64,000 bases of DNA from Thermus thermophilus (GCF_019974155.1 NZ_AP025158.1:1364001-1428000), one strand, 5' to 3'; counted from the first letter of the stretch, positions 25,869 through 36,145 are shown. Notes: generated by a model not told the origin, from the letters alone. Program-made: numbers and translations.

Positions 25869-26147
25869 ATGCTCCGCCTCCTGGCCCTCCTCGCCCTTTG
25901 CCTCTACGGGGCCGAGCGCCTCCCCCAGGCCCCCAAGGGCGCGGAGGGCCTCTTCGCCCCGGGGCCCGTCCTGGCGAAGCAGGAGGAGCGAAGCCCCCTC
26001 CTCCCGGCGCCGCCCGTGCCGGAGGTGCGAAGGGGGCTTTTGCCGAAGCCCAAGGCCCCGGCCCTCCGGCCGAAGGCCAGGGAGGGCTTCGCCCAGGCCG
26101 AAAAGCTTTTCCTCCTCTTCGCCCGGCTGCAGCTGGAGGGGGGTTAG
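25869..26147 (+). CDS. Small exported hypothetical protein
   Basis: 92 residues: MLRLLALLALCLYGAERLPQ, a short signal-like helix, then a Pro/Lys/Arg-rich body without recognisable domain. It starts five bases after the infB stop with no clear ribosome site, so it would depend on reinitiation. It shows genuine codon structure but no family I know. An 87-base gap to secDF follows, without an obvious promoter. Confidence 0.5.
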   Translation: MLRLLALLALCLYGAERLPQAPKGAEGLFAPGPVLAKQEERSPLLPAPPVPEVRRGLLPKPKAPALRPKAREGFAQAEKLFLLFARLQLEGG

Positions 26148-26234
26148 GCGCCTTTTCCCGCGGAACGTCTTGCGGCAAAGGCGGCCAAAGGCATTAGGGA
26201 CCACGGCGCGTGACGCGCATCCAAGGGGAAGCGC

Positions 26235-28442
26235 ATGAACCGGAAAAACCTCACCAGCCTGTTCCTGCTCGGCGTGTTCCTTCTCGCCCTGCTCTTCGTA
26301 TGGAAGCCCTGGGCCCCCGAGGAGCCCAAGATCCGCCTGGGCCTGGACCTGAAGGGGGGTCTGAGGATCGTCCTCGAGGCCGACGTGGAGAACCCCACCC
26401 TGGACGACCTGGAGAAGGCCCGGACCGTCCTGGAAAACCGGATCAACGCCCTCGGCGTGGCCGAGCCCCTCATCCAGATCCAGGGGCAGAAGCGCATCGT
26501 GGTGGAGCTCCCCGGCCTCTCCCAGGCCGACCAGGACCGGGCCCTCAAACTCATCGGGCAGCGGGCGGTCCTGGAGTTCCGCATCGTCAAGGAAGGGGCC
26601 ACGGGCACCACCGTGGCCCAGATCAACCAGGCCCTCCGGGAGAACCCCAGGCTCAACCGGGAGGAGCTGGAGAAGGACCTGATCAAGCCGGAGGACCTCG
26701 GCCCGCCCCTCCTCACGGGGACGGACCTGGCCGACGCCCGGGCGGTCTTTGACCCGTTCGGCCGCCCCCAGGTCTCCCTCACCTTCACCCCGGAAGGGGC
26801 GAAGAAGTTTGAGGAGGTCACCCGGCAGAACATCGGCAAGCGGCTCGCCATCGTCCTGGACGGCCGGGTCTACACCGCCCCTGTGATCCGCCAGGCCATC
26901 ACCGGAGGCCAGGCGGTCATAGAGGGGCTTTCCAGCGTGGAGGAGGCGAGCGAGATCGCCCTCGTCCTGCGCTCGGGCTCCCTGCCGGTTCCCCTCGAGG
27001 TGGCGGAGATCCGGGCCATCGGCCCCACCCTGGGGCAGGACGCCATCCAGGCGGGGATCCGCTCCGCCCTCATCGGCACCCTGGCCATCTTCCTCCTCAT
27101 CTTCGCCTACTACGGCCCCCACCTGGGGCTCGTGGCCTCCTTGGGCCTCCTCTACACCTCGGCCCTCATCCTAGGCCTCCTCTCGGGCCTCGGGGCCACC
27201 CTGACCCTCCCCGGCATCGCCGGCCTCGTCCTCACCCTGGGGGCGGCGGTGGACGGGAACGTCCTCTCCTTTGAGCGGATCAAGGAGGAGCTCAGGGCCG
27301 GGAAGAAGCTCCGCCAGGCCATCCCCGAGGGCTTCCGCCACTCCACCCTCACCATCATGGACGTGAACATCGCCCACCTTCTGGCGGCGGCCGCCCTCTA
27401 CCAGTACGCCACCGGGCCGGTGCGGGGCTTCGCCGTGATCCTGGCCATCGGCGTGGTGGCCAGCGTCTTCTCCAACCTCGTCTTCAGCCGCCACCTCCTG
27501 GAGCGCCTGGCCGACCGGGGCGAGATCCGCCCCCCCATGTGGCTCGTGGACCCGCGGTTCAACTTCATGGGCCCCGCCCGCTACATCACCCTGGCCACCC
27601 TCCTCCTCGCCGCCCTGGCGGCGGGCGTGGTCTTCACCAAGGGCTTCAACTACTCCATTGACTTCACCGGGGGGACGGCCTACACCCTGCGGACCGAGCC
27701 CAACGTGGAGGTGGAGACGCTGAGGCGTTTCCTCGAGGAGAAGGGCTTCCCCGGCAAGGAGGCGGTGATCACCCAGGTCCAGGCCCCCACGGCGGCCTAC
27801 CGGGAGTTTTTGGTGAAGCTCCCGCCCCTTTCCGACGAGAGGCGGCTTGAGCTGGAAAGGCTTTACGCCTCCGAGCTCAAGGCCACGGTCCTGGCCTCGG
27901 AGACCGTGGGGCCGGCCATCGGGGAGGAGCTGAGGCGCAACGCGCTGATGGCGGTCCTGGTGGGGCTTGGCCTCATCCTCCTCTACGTGGCCTTCCGCTT
28001 TGACTGGACCTTCGGCGTGGCCAGCATCCTGGCCGTGGCCCACGACGTGGCCATCGTGGCCGGGATGTACAGCCTCCTGGGCCTGGAGTTCTCCATCCCC
28101 ACCATCGCCGCCCTCCTCACCATCGTGGGCTACTCCATCAACGACTCCATCGTGGTCTCGGACCGCATCCGGGAAAACCAGAAGCTCCTCCGGCACCTGC
28201 CCTACGTCGAGCTCGTCAACCGCTCCATCAACCAGACCCTCTCCCGCACGGTGATGACGAGCCTCACCACCCTCCTCCCCATCCTCGCCCTCCTCTTCCT
28301 GGGAGGGAGCGTCCTCAGGGACTTCGCCCTGGCCATCTTCGTGGGCATCTTCGTGGGAACCTATAGCTCCATCTACGTGGTGAGCGCCTTGGTGGTGGCC
28401 TGGAAGAACCGCAGGAAGGCCCAAGAGGCCAGCAAGGCCTAG
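26235..28442 (+). CDS. secDF: Protein translocase subunit SecDF, fused
   Basis: 735 residues combining SecD and SecF in one chain with about 12 transmembrane helices. First periplasmic region with LGLDLKGGLRIVLE near 35-48 and ENRINALGVAEPLIQ, then the SecD core with GFRHSTLTIMDVNIAHLL; the SecF half starts with FTKGFNYSIDFTGGTAYTL and carries VGYSINDSIVVSDRIREN. It uses the proton gradient to pull exported proteins out of SecYEG. Fused SecDF is the form structurally studied in T. thermophilus. AAGGGG precedes the ATG. Confidence 0.97.
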   Translation: MNRKNLTSLFLLGVFLLALLFVWKPWAPEEPKIRLGLDLKGGLRIVLEADVENPTLDDLEKARTVLENRINALGVAEPLIQIQGQKRIVVELPGLSQADQDRALKLIGQRAVLEFRIVKEGATGTTVAQINQALRENPRLNREELEKDLIKPEDLGPPLLTGTDLADARAVFDPFGRPQVSLTFTPEGAKKFEEVTRQNIGKRLAIVLDGRVYTAPVIRQAITGGQAVIEGLSSVEEASEIALVLRSGSLPVPLEVAEIRAIGPTLGQDAIQAGIRSALIGTLAIFLLIFAYYGPHLGLVASLGLLYTSALILGLLSGLGATLTLPGIAGLVLTLGAAVDGNVLSFERIKEELRAGKKLRQAIPEGFRHSTLTIMDVNIAHLLAAAALYQYATGPVRGFAVILAIGVVASVFSNLVFSRHLLERLADRGEIRPPMWLVDPRFNFMGPARYITLATLLLAALAAGVVFTKGFNYSIDFTGGTAYTLRTEPNVEVETLRRFLEEKGFPGKEAVITQVQAPTAAYREFLVKLPPLSDERRLELERLYASELKATVLASETVGPAIGEELRRNALMAVLVGLGLILLYVAFRFDWTFGVASILAVAHDVAIVAGMYSLLGLEFSIPTIAALLTIVGYSINDSIVVSDRIRENQKLLRHLPYVELVNRSINQTLSRTVMTSLTTLLPILALLFLGGSVLRDFALAIFVGIFVGTYSSIYVVSALVVAWKNRRKAQEASKA

Positions 28443-28452
28443 TCCCCTTCCA

Positions 28453-28484
28453 GCTCCGCTTCCGCCTTGTGGCGGAGGCGGAGC
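28453..28484 (+). terminator. Hairpin after secDF
   Basis: GCTCCGCTTCCGCC, loop TTGT, GGCGGAGGCGGAGC: a 14-bp stem with one wobble pair, then GCTTTAGG. The T-run is short but position fits termination of the secDF message. Confidence 0.6.
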
Positions 28485-28494
28485 GCTTTAGGTC

Positions 28495-29098
28495 CTCCTG
28501 GCCCTGAAGGAGGTGGCCCGCGGGGGGGTGGGGGTGCTCCTCGTGGAGCAGAACGTGGCCCTCTCCCTGGAGGTGGCGGAAAAACGCCGGCTTCCAGCAC
28601 CTCGCCCCCGTGGAGGAGTTCCCCCTGGAGGTCTGGCAAAGGATGCTCCAGGTGATGCTCACCGCCCCCTTCCAGCTCACCCAAGCCCTCCTCCCCGGGA
28701 TGAAGCGAAGGGGCTGGGGCCGGATCCTGAACATCGCCAGCATCCACGGCCTGGTGGCAAGCCCCTTCAAGAGCGCCTACATCTCGGCCAAGCACGGCCT
28801 CCTCGGCCTCACCAAGACGGTGGCCCTCGAGGCCGGGCCCTACGGGGTCACGGCGAACGCCATCGCCCCCGCCTACGTCCGCACCCCCCTGGTGGAGGGC
28901 CAGATCCAGGACCAGGCCAAGACCCTGGGGATCCCCCCCGCGGAGGTGGCGGAGAAGGTCTTCCTGGCCCAGGCGGCCATCAAGCGCCTCATAGAGCCTG
29001 AGGAAGTGGCCGAGCTCGCCCTCTTCCTGGCCTCGGAGAAGGCCAGCGCCATCACCGGGGCCGTCTTCCCCATAGACCTGGGCTGGACGGCCCGCTAG
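28495..29098 (+). pseudogene. Chimeric remnant: livF tail fused to SDR (3-hydroxybutyrate dehydrogenase-like) C-terminal half
   Basis: 28495-28582 reads [20 protein letters not shown] then [10 protein letters not shown], the D-loop/H-loop-adjacent end of a branched-chain amino acid ABC ATPase (LivF). At the A5 run 28580-28584 the frame shifts by one and continues as [19 protein letters not shown], joining a short-chain dehydrogenase C-terminal half with Ser in NIASIHG and Tyr/Lys in YISAKHG, ending at 29098. The SDR nucleotide-binding N-terminus (GxxxGIG) and most of livF are gone, consistent with one deletion joining two genes. The SDR part could start at 28610, but should not bind NAD. Confidence 0.75.
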
Positions 29099-29823
29099 CG
29101 GACGGCCCTGAGGGGGAGGCCCTCCTCCCTGGCCCAGGCCTCCCAGGCCCGGGCGGGCCTTTGGGCGAAGAAGGCGCAGAGGGCCCCGTAGAGGGGGTTT
29201 TCCGGGGAGGCGGGGCTGAAGGCGGCTTCCAGGAGCTCGGGAAGCCCCGCCTTCTGGCAGAAGCGGGCCCAGAGGTGGGGCTCGAGGGCGGCGAGGGCCA
29301 CCTCGTAGAACCCGCCCCCCAGGAGGAGGCCCTTGAGGGCGGCGAGGGCCAGGGCGTAGGCCCCCGCCAGGTCGGCGAACTGGAAGGCCCGCCAGGGGAA
29401 ACGGCCCAAAAGCCCCGCCTCGGCCAGGTAGGTGAGGTCGTGGCCGGGGTCGGGAGCGTCCCGGTAGCCCCGAAGGCGGACGTAGACCAGGCGGGGGTTC
29501 TCGGCCAGAAGCGCTTCGGGCCCCAGGCCGAGCCTCTCCATCGCCCCCGGGCGGCTGGACTCCAGGAGAATGGCCGCCTCCGCCACCAGGCCCAGAAGCC
29601 GCGCCCTTCCCTCCTCCGCCTTCAGGTCCAGGACGAGGACCTCCTTCCCCTCGTTCAAAAAGCGGTAGGCCTCGGGGGCGAGGGCCTTTAGGGGGTCCCC
29701 CCCTGGGGGCTCCACCTTGAGGACGGGAAAGCCCATCTCCAAGAGGAGTTTCCCCGCCAAGGGCCCGGGCAAAAGCCGGGTGAGGTCCAAGACCTTACCG
29801 GGGGGCCATGCGGAGGGCGCCAT
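29095..29823 (-). CDS. Short class III (CaiB/Amacr-type) CoA-transferase or racemase
   Basis: 242 residues; typical members have 350-400. The N-terminal half matches well: [42 protein letters not shown] and [14 protein letters not shown], the last resembling the alpha-methylacyl-CoA racemase motif with catalytic His; an Asp in FADLAGAYA fits the second catalytic residue. The C-terminal segment is much shortened, yet the frame is intact. It overlaps the upstream SDR gene by 29 bases. Probably handles branched acyl-CoAs. Confidence 0.75.
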   Translation of the reverse strand: MAPSAWPPGKVLDLTRLLPGPLAGKLLLEMGFPVLKVEPPGGDPLKALAPEAYRFLNEGKEVLVLDLKAEEGRARLLGLVAEAAILLESSRPGAMERLGLGPEALLAENPRLVYVRLRGYRDAPDPGHDLTYLAEAGLLGRFPWRAFQFADLAGAYALALAALKGLLLGGGFYEVALAALEPHLWARFCQKAGLPELLEAAFSPASPENPLYGALCAFFAQRPARAWEAWAREEGLPLRAVR

Positions 29824-30523
29824 CCAGCCGGATCACCTCCCCGTTCAGCATGGGGTTTTCCAGGACGTGGAGGACCAGGGCGGCGTACTCCTCGGGGCGG
29901 CCAAGCCTCGGGGGAAAGGGGACCTGGGCGGCGAGGGAGGCCTTGGCCTTTTCCGGAAGCCCCTGGAGGAGGGGGGTGTCAAAGAGGCCCGGGGCGAGGG
30001 CCACCACCCGGATCCCCCACCCGGCGAGCTCCCGGGCCGCAGGAAGGGTGAGGGCCACCACGCCCCCCTTGCTCGCCGCGTAGGCCGCCTGGCCGATCTG
30101 CCCCTCAAAGGCGGCCACGCTGGCCGTGTTCACGATGACCCCCCGCTGCCCCTCGGCGTCGGGAGGGTTTTCCCGCATGGCCCAGGCGGCGAGGCGCAAA
30201 ACGTTGAAGGTGCCGAGGAGGTTCACCTCAAGAACCCGCCGGAAGCTTTCCAGACCGTGGGGGCCCTCTTTGCCCAGGATCTTCTCCGCGAGGCCGATTC
30301 CGGCGGCGTTCACCACGGCGAAGAGGGGGGCCTCCTCTTGCGCCCTCGCCACCGCCCGGGCCACGTCCTCCTCCCGGGTCACGTCCCCTTCCACGTAAAG
30401 GAGGTCCTCCTCCCCCCGCCTGAGGTCCAGGACCACCACCCGGTAGCCCCTCGCCCTCAAGGCCAGGGCCGCGGCCCGCCCAAGCCCCGAGGCCCCGCCC
30501 GTCACCAAGGCGCTCCGCTCCAT
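29795..30523 (-). CDS. Short-chain dehydrogenase, 3-hydroxyacyl-CoA dehydrogenase type 2-like
   Basis: 242 residues, complete [18 protein letters not shown] at the N-terminus, NAAGIG near 90, Ser in [11 protein letters not shown], Tyr/Lys in YAASKGG near 150-156. [17 protein letters not shown] near the end resembles the HSD17B10/HADH2 group, which oxidises (branched) 3-hydroxyacyl-CoA with NAD. It lies between a thiolase and a CoA-transferase, supporting a role in acyl-CoA degradation. GGGAGGGAAGG precedes the start. Confidence 0.87.
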   Translation of the reverse strand: MERSALVTGGASGLGRAAALALRARGYRVVVLDLRRGEEDLLYVEGDVTREEDVARAVARAQEEAPLFAVVNAAGIGLAEKILGKEGPHGLESFRRVLEVNLLGTFNVLRLAAWAMRENPPDAEGQRGVIVNTASVAAFEGQIGQAAYAASKGGVVALTLPAARELAGWGIRVVALAPGLFDTPLLQGLPEKAKASLAAQVPFPPRLGRPEEYAALVLHVLENPMLNGEVIRLDGALRMAPR

Positions 30524-30533
30524 CCTTCCCTCC

Positions 30534-31689
30534 CTATAGCCTCTGGATCACCGTGGCCGTGGCCTGGCCGTGGCCGATGCACATCACCTGGAGGCCGAAC
30601 TCGCCCCCCCGGCGCTCAAGCTCATGGAGGAGCTTGGTCATGAGCACGGCCCCCGTGGCCCCCAAGGGATGCCCGTGGGCGATGGCCCCCCCGTTGGGGT
30701 TCACCTTTTCGGGGTCCGCCCCAAGCTCCCGCAGGAAGGCGAGGACCACGCTGGCGAAGGCCTCGTTGACCTCTATGACGTCCACGTCCCGCAAGGAAAG
30801 CCCCGCCCGCTCCAGGGCCTTTTTCGCGGCGGGGATGACCTCCAGAAGCTGCAGGGTAGGGTCCCCCGCCACCACCACCCGGGCGAGGAAGCGGGCCCTG
30901 GGCCTAAGGCCCAGGGCCAGGGCCTTTTCCCTGTCCCCGAGGAGGAGGGCCGCGGCGCCGTCGGAGATCTGGCTGGAGTTCCCCGCCGGTCACCACCCCG
31001 TTTTCCCGGAAGACGGGCTTGAGGGCAAGCATCTTCTCGTAGTCCACATCGGGGCGGACCCCCTCGTCCCGGGTGAGGAGGAAGGGCCTCCCCTCGGCGT
31101 CCAGCCCCTCCAGGGGAAGGATCTGGGCAGAAAACCGCCCCTCCTCCTGGGCCCGGGCCGCCCTTTTGTGGGAGAGGTAGCCCCACTCGTCCAGCTCCTC
31201 GCGGCAAAACCCGTAGCGCTCGGCGATGCGCTCGGCGCTTTCCCCCTGGTGGACGAGCTCGTACCTCTTCCCAAGCTCGGGGTTCAGGGTGTGGAAGCCC
31301 CCGCCGATGTCCGAGAACATGGGCACCCGGGTCATGCTCTCCACCCCGCCGGCGATGGCGAAGTCCACATCCCCTGCGGCGATGGCCTGGGCGGCGAAGT
31401 GGACGGCCTGCTGGCTGGAGCCGCACATGCGGTTGAGGCTCACCGCGGGCACCTCCTGGGGAAGCCTGGAGAGGAGCACCGCAAGCCGCCCCACGTTCGC
31501 CCCCTGCTCCCCCACCTGGGTCACGCACCCCGTGACCACGTCCCCGATGAGGCCCGGGTCTATGCCCGTCCGCTCCAAGAGGGCGTCCAGGACCTTGGCG
31601 TAGAGGGCATCGGGCCTGTAGGCCCTAAGGGCCCCGTTCCGCTTGCCGATGGGCGTGCGCACCGCCTCGAGGATCACCGGCTCTCCCAT
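30534..31689 (-). pseudogene. Acetyl-CoA acetyltransferase (thiolase) with single-base frameshift
   Basis: Two frames together make a full thiolase. The first, from the ATG at 31689, has the catalytic Cys89 in RMCGSSQQAV and runs to GVVT, where it leaves frame; the second carries [35 protein letters not shown] and the C-terminal Cys region CIGHG. The break is at the four-base run 30981-30984 (GGGG on the coding strand), where three would give the family reading [16 protein letters not shown]. Sequencing error, true mutation or programmed slippage are all possible. GGAAGGGAGGGAGGG precedes the start; TATACT lies at 31724-31719. Confidence 0.88.
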
Positions 31690-31753
31690 CCCTCCCTCCC
31701 TTCCCTGCGGGCTTCCCAGTATACCCCCTTGACGCCTTTGGGGGGCGCGTGCT

Positions 31754-31778
31754 TTAGTTAGACCTAGGAACGAACTAA
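31754..31778 (+). promoter_or_regulatory. Palindromic operator of the ROK repressor
   Basis: TTAGTT-N13-AACTAA with further matches inside, centred at 31766, 10 bases before the ROK coding region. TTAGTT/AACTAA half-sites are those known for XylR-type ROK repressors. TTGACG (31730-31735) lies upstream, so the site covers the -10/start region of the ROK gene's own promoter, suggesting autorepression. Confidence 0.65.
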
Positions 31779-31788
31779 GGAGCGCACG

Positions 31789-32985
31789 GTGCGCAAGGGC
31801 GACGTCCAAACCCTCCGCAGGCTCAACCGCAGGGCCATCCTGAACCAGCTCAGGCGGGGCCCCCTCTCCCGTGCCGACCTGGCCCGGGCCACGGGCCTCG
31901 CCAAGAGCGCCGTAAGCCGCCTCGTGGAGGAGCTGCTCCAGGAGGGGCTCTTGGAGGAGGGGCCCGCCGCGCCCTCCCCATTGGGCCGGCCGCCCACCCT
32001 CCTCCGGCTCAAGCCCCGGGCCCGGATGGCCCTGGGCGCGGAGGTGGGCGTGGAGGGCACGGTCCTCGTGGCCCTGGACTGGCAGGGGCAGGTGGCCTGG
32101 AGCAAGGAGTGGGCCCACGCCCCCGAGGAGGACCTCCACGCCCGCATCCAACGCCTCCTTCTGGAGGTCCGCCCCCACCTTCAAGACGCCCTGGGCCTCG
32201 GGATCACCCTGCCCGGGGTGGTGGCGGGGCGCCGCCTCCTCCTCGCCCCCAACCTGGGGTGGAGGGAGGTGGACCTTAGCCCCCACCTCGCCGCCCTCCC
32301 CCTCCCCGTGGCCCTGGAGAACGACGCCAAGGCCTCCGCCCTTTCCGAGGTCTTCCTCCACGGGGAGCAGAACCTCGCCTACGTGGTCCTGAGCACGGGG
32401 CTCGGCGTGGGGGTGGTGGCCGAGGGCAGGCTCCTCCGGGGCGCCACCGGGGCCTTCGGGGAGGTGGGGCACTGGCTTGGGGAGGGGGTCTCCCCTTGCC
32501 GGTGCGGCCGCCAAGGGTGCCTGGAGGTGGCCCTGGGCCTGGCAACCCTCGTGAAGCGCTACCGGGCCCTGGGGGGCACCGCCTCCACGCTGGAGGGCCT
32601 CCTCGCCGGGGCCCGGGCCGGGGAGGAGGCGGCCCTCCTCGCCCTCCGCCAGTTGGGGGAGGCCCTGGGCCGGTTTCTCGCCAACCTGGCCGTGGCCTAC
32701 GACCCCGCCCGGGTGGTGGTGGGCGGGCGGGTGGCCGAGCTCTTCCCCTTCCTGGAAGCCCCCCTCCGGGCTTCCCTGGAGGCCCACGCCTTCTTAGAGG
32801 CCCACCGGAAGCTCCCCGTGGCCCCCTCGGTCTACGGCCACCTGGCCCCGGCGGTGGGCGGGGCGAGCCTCTTCTTGGCGCGGTTTTTTGAGCTGGGCGG
32901 CTTGTGGGCGGAAGGCCCACGTCGCAATGGAGGTGAAGGGTATGCGGAAGTGGCTTTTGGCGATCGGTATGGTCTTGGGGCTTAG
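31789..32985 (+). CDS. ROK family transcriptional repressor (sugar-responsive)
   Basis: 398 residues: N-terminal winged helix ([20 protein letters not shown], then [17 protein letters not shown]), then the ROK kinase-like domain with [20 protein letters not shown] and the zinc-binding motif [21 protein letters not shown] (Cys cluster). Expected to bind glucose or a related sugar and control the adjacent ABC transporter genes. The start is a GTG preceded by AAGGAG. The C-terminal 44 bases overlap the substrate-binding-protein gene. Confidence 0.9.
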   Translation: MRKGDVQTLRRLNRRAILNQLRRGPLSRADLARATGLAKSAVSRLVEELLQEGLLEEGPAAPSPLGRPPTLLRLKPRARMALGAEVGVEGTVLVALDWQGQVAWSKEWAHAPEEDLHARIQRLLLEVRPHLQDALGLGITLPGVVAGRRLLLAPNLGWREVDLSPHLAALPLPVALENDAKASALSEVFLHGEQNLAYVVLSTGLGVGVVAEGRLLRGATGAFGEVGHWLGEGVSPCRCGRQGCLEVALGLATLVKRYRALGGTASTLEGLLAGARAGEEAALLALRQLGEALGRFLANLAVAYDPARVVVGGRVAELFPFLEAPLRASLEAHAFLEAHRKLPVAPSVYGHLAPAVGGASLFLARFFELGGLWAEGPRRNGGEGYAEVAFGDRYGLGA

Positions 32986-34186
32986 CGCCCTGGCCCAAGG
33001 AGGCAAGCTGGAGATCTTCTCCTGGTGGGCGGGAGACGAGGGGCCGGCCCTCGAGGCCCTGATCCGGCTCTACAAGCAGAAGTACCCCGGGGTGGAGGTC
33101 ATCAACGCCACGGTGACGGGGGGCGCCGGGGTGAACGCCCGCGCCGTCCTCAAGACCCGGATGCTGGGCGGGGACCCCCCGGACACCTTCCAGGTGCACG
33201 CCGGCATGGAGCTCATCGGCACCTGGGTGGTGGCGAACCGGATGGAGGACCTCTCTGCCCTCTTCCGCCAGGAAGGGTGGCTCCAGGCCTTCCCCAAGGG
33301 GCTGATTGACCTCATCTCCTACAAGGGCGGGATCTGGAGCGTGCCCGTGAACATCCACCGCTCCAACGTGATGTGGTACCTCCCCGCCAAGCTCAAGGAG
33401 TGGGGGGTCAACCCGCCCCGGACCTGGGACGAGTTCCTGGCCACCTGCCAGACTCTGAAGCAAAAGGGCCTCGAGGCGCCCCTCGCCCTGGGGGAGAACT
33501 GGACGCAGCAGCACCTCTGGGAAAGCGTCGCCCTCGCCGTCCTCGGCCCCAATGACTGGAACAACCTCTGGAACGGCAAGCTCAAGTTCACCGACCCCAA
33601 GGCCGTGCGGGCCTGGGAGGTCTTCGGCCGGGTGCTGGACTGCGCCAACAAGGACGCCGCCGGGCTTTCCTGGCAGCAGGCGGTGGACCGGGTGGTCCAG
33701 GGCAAGGCCGCCTTCAACGTCATGGGCGACTGGGCCGCGGGCTACATGACCACCACCCTCAAGCTCAAGCCCGGGACCGACTTCGCCTGGGCCCCCTCCC
33801 CCGGCACCTCTGGGGTCTTCATGATGCTCTCCGACTCCTTCGGCCTGCCCAAGGGGGCCAAGAACCGGCAGAACACCATCAACTGGCTTAGGCTCGTGGG
33901 TTCCAAGGAGGGTCAGGACACCTTCAACCCCCTCAAGGGCTCCATCGCCGCCCGGCTGGACTCCGACCCCAGCAAGTACAACGCCTACGGCCAGTCGGCC
34001 ATGAAGGACTGGAAGTCCAACCGCATCGTGGGCTCCCTAGTCCACGGGGCGGTGGCGCCCGAGAGCTTCATGAGCCAGTTCGGCACGGTCATGGAGATCT
34101 TCCTCCAGACCAGGAACCCGCAGGCCGCGGCCAACGCCGCCCAAGCCATCGCCGACCAGGTGGGCCTGGGCCGGCTGGGCCAGTGA
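32942..34186 (+). CDS. Glucose/galactose/mannose-type ABC transporter, substrate-binding protein
   Basis: About 414 residues with signal peptide [20 protein letters not shown], then the type I/cluster B sugar-binding fold starting [19 protein letters not shown]. Abundant Trp ([32 protein letters not shown]) is typical for sugar binding. It closely matches the structurally characterised T. thermophilus glucose-binding protein. The ATG at 32942 follows GGAGG by eight bases; a small hairpin (GTGGGC/GCCCAC, about 32905-32921) lies just upstream. No ATPase is encoded nearby; a shared MalK-type ATPase is likely. Confidence 0.93.
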   Translation: MRKWLLAIGMVLGLSALAQGGKLEIFSWWAGDEGPALEALIRLYKQKYPGVEVINATVTGGAGVNARAVLKTRMLGGDPPDTFQVHAGMELIGTWVVANRMEDLSALFRQEGWLQAFPKGLIDLISYKGGIWSVPVNIHRSNVMWYLPAKLKEWGVNPPRTWDEFLATCQTLKQKGLEAPLALGENWTQQHLWESVALAVLGPNDWNNLWNGKLKFTDPKAVRAWEVFGRVLDCANKDAAGLSWQQAVDRVVQGKAAFNVMGDWAAGYMTTTLKLKPGTDFAWAPSPGTSGVFMMLSDSFGLPKGAKNRQNTINWLRLVGSKEGQDTFNPLKGSIAARLDSDPSKYNAYGQSAMKDWKSNRIVGSLVHGAVAPESFMSQFGTVMEIFLQTRNPQAAANAAQAIADQVGLGRLGQ

Positions 34187-34197
34187 GAAGCCGGCGC

Positions 34198-34226
34198 GGG
34201 GTGGGCCTCGGCCCACCCCCTTTTTT
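34198..34226 (+). terminator. Attenuator between binding protein and permease genes
   Basis: GGGGTGGGC, loop CTCG, GCCCACCCC, then C and six T: a textbook intrinsic terminator. The ATG of the first permease is only three bases after the T-run, so partial termination would give much binding protein and little permease. Confidence 0.85.
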
Positions 34227-34229
34227 CCC

Positions 34230-35339
34230 ATGCGCGACCGCATCCTGGCATTCCTCGTCCTCCTCCCCTCCGTCCTCGCCGTGGGGGTCTTCGTCTACGG
34301 CTTCATCGGCCAAAACCTCTGGGTCTCCCTCACCGACTGGGGCAAGGACCCGGCCCAGGCCCTGGCCCTGAGGCCCGAGCTCCGCTTCGTGGGCTTGGAG
34401 AACTACCGCGAGCTCTTCACCGGTTTTGTGGACGTCCGCTTCCGCCAAAGCGTCGTGAACCTCATCTTCTTCACCCTCTTCTTCATGGCCGGAAGCCTGG
34501 GCCTGGGCCTCCTCCTCGCCCTTGCGGTGGACAAGGCCCCCAGAGGGGAGGGCTTCTTCCGCACGGTCTTCCTCTTCCCCATGGCCCTTTCCTTCGTGGT
34601 CACCGGGACCATCTGGCGCTGGCTTTTGCAGCCCCAAGGCGGGGTGAACGCCCTGCCCACCCTCTTCGGCCTGCCCCCCCTCTCCTTCCCCTGGCTCGCC
34701 ACCCGGGAACAGGTCCTGGCCTTTGACTGGAACCGCTTGCCCTTCTACACCGCCTTCGTGGTGGGGCTCGTCCTCCTCTACGTGGCCTACACCGCCCATC
34801 GCGAGGGGGAGAAGCGGCGGGCCTTCTGGGGTCTGGCCTCCGCCGGGGTGCTCCTCCTTTGGGCCTTTGCCTTCGGGCGGGGGCTGAAGCTCCTCCCCTA
34901 CCCCGAGGTCCACGGGTTCAGCCTGGCCCTGGTGGGGGTGATCCTGGCGGCGGTGTGGCAGATGTCCGGCTACACCATGGCCCTTTACCTGGCGGGGCTG
35001 AGGGGGATCCCCGTGGAGGTCCTCGAGGCCGCCCGAGTGGACGGGGCGAGCGAGTGGCAGCTCTTCCGCCGGATCATCTTTCCCATGCTCGCCCCCATCA
35101 CCCTCTCGGCCATGATCGTCCTGGGGCACATCGCCCTGAAGATCTTTGACCTCGTCTTCGCCATGGCCGGGCTGGACTACGCCCCCACGGACGTGCCCGC
35201 CATCTACATGTACCTCCTCGCCTTCCGGGGCAACCAGTTCGCCAAGGGCGCCGCCATCGGCATCCTCCTGCTCCTCCTCGTGGCCGTGGTGGTCGTCCCC
35301 TACCTGGCCACCCAGCTCAGGAAGGAGGTGCGGCGGTGA
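34230..35339 (+). CDS. Sugar ABC transporter permease (MalF-like)
   Basis: 369 residues, longer than the usual 290-300 because of an extra segment of about 70 residues (about 165-235) with two more hydrophobic helices. The coupling loop is [23 protein letters not shown] near 268-290, the EAA motif contacting the ATPase. No ribosome site is possible in the usual place because the terminator T-run occupies it; initiation may rely on read-through and an unstructured 5' region. Followed by the second permease in an overlapping arrangement. Confidence 0.9.
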   Translation: MRDRILAFLVLLPSVLAVGVFVYGFIGQNLWVSLTDWGKDPAQALALRPELRFVGLENYRELFTGFVDVRFRQSVVNLIFFTLFFMAGSLGLGLLLALAVDKAPRGEGFFRTVFLFPMALSFVVTGTIWRWLLQPQGGVNALPTLFGLPPLSFPWLATREQVLAFDWNRLPFYTAFVVGLVLLYVAYTAHREGEKRRAFWGLASAGVLLLWAFAFGRGLKLLPYPEVHGFSLALVGVILAAVWQMSGYTMALYLAGLRGIPVEVLEAARVDGASEWQLFRRIIFPMLAPITLSAMIVLGHIALKIFDLVFAMAGLDYAPTDVPAIYMYLLAFRGNQFAKGAAIGILLLLLVAVVVVPYLATQLRKEVRR

Positions 35340-36145
35340 TGGGCCGGGCCCTCCTCTACGGCTTCCTCCTCCTCATGGCGGGCTTCTTCCTCCTCCCCGT
35401 GTACCTGGTGGTCCTCACCGCCCTAAAGGAGCCCGCCCGGATCACCCTGGAGACGGTCTGGCAGTGGCCCCATCCCCCTTACTGGGAGAGCTTCCGCACC
35501 GCCTGGGAAGCCTTCCGGCCCAAGTTCCAGAACTCCGTGATCCTCGCCGTCTCCGCCACCCTCCTCTCCGCCCTGGTGGGGTCCCTGAACGGGTACGTCC
35601 TGGCCAAGTGGCCCTTCCGGGGGTCGGGCCTCCTCTTCGCCCTGATCCTCTTCGGGATGTTCATCCCCTACCAGAGCGTCCTCATCCCCCTCTTCCAGTT
35701 CATGAAATCCATCGGCCTCTACGGCAGCCTCTTCGGGCTCGTCCTGGTCCACGTGGTCTACGGCATCCCCATCGTTACCCTCATCTTCCGCAACTACTAC
35801 AGCGAAATCCCCGACGAGCTTTTGGAAGCGGCCCGCATTGACGGGGCGGGGTTTTTCGGCATCTTCCGCCACGTGATCCTGCCCCTCTCCGTCCCCGCCT
35901 TCGTGGTGGTGGCCATCTGGCAGTTCACCCAGATCTGGAACGAGTTCCTCTTCGCCGTGACCCTCACCCGGCCCGAAAGCCAGCCCATCACCGTGGCCCT
36001 GGCCCAGCTCGCCGGAGGGGAGGCGGTGAAGTGGAACCTGCCCATGGCCGGGGCCATCCTGGCAGCCCTCCCCACCCTCCTCGTCTACATCCTCCTCGGC
36101 CGCTACTTCCTCCGGGGCCTCCTCGCGGGCTCGGTGAAGGGGTAG
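35336..36145 (+). CDS. Sugar ABC transporter permease (MalG-like)
   Basis: 269 residues with six transmembrane helices. EAA coupling loop [20 protein letters not shown] near 162-181 and the conserved [12 protein letters not shown] near 199-210. Starts GTG ATG, overlapping the stop of the first permease. Together with it forms the channel for the glucose-type binding protein. The terminator hairpin overlaps its last codons. Confidence 0.93.
   Translation: MMGRALLYGFLLLMAGFFLLPVYLVVLTALKEPARITLETVWQWPHPPYWESFRTAWEAFRPKFQNSVILAVSATLLSALVGSLNGYVLAKWPFRGSGLLFALILFGMFIPYQSVLIPLFQFMKSIGLYGSLFGLVLVHVVYGIPIVTLIFRNYYSEIPDELLEAARIDGAGFFGIFRHVILPLSVPAFVVVAIWQFTQIWNEFLFAVTLTRPESQPITVALAQLAGGEAVKWNLPMAGAILAALPTLLVYILLGRYFLRGLLAGSVKG

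Noticed and set aside
30904-32787. 627-codon frame extending upstream of the thiolase
   Set aside because: The part beyond 31689 is antisense to the ROK gene; thiolase homology begins at the ATG at 31689.
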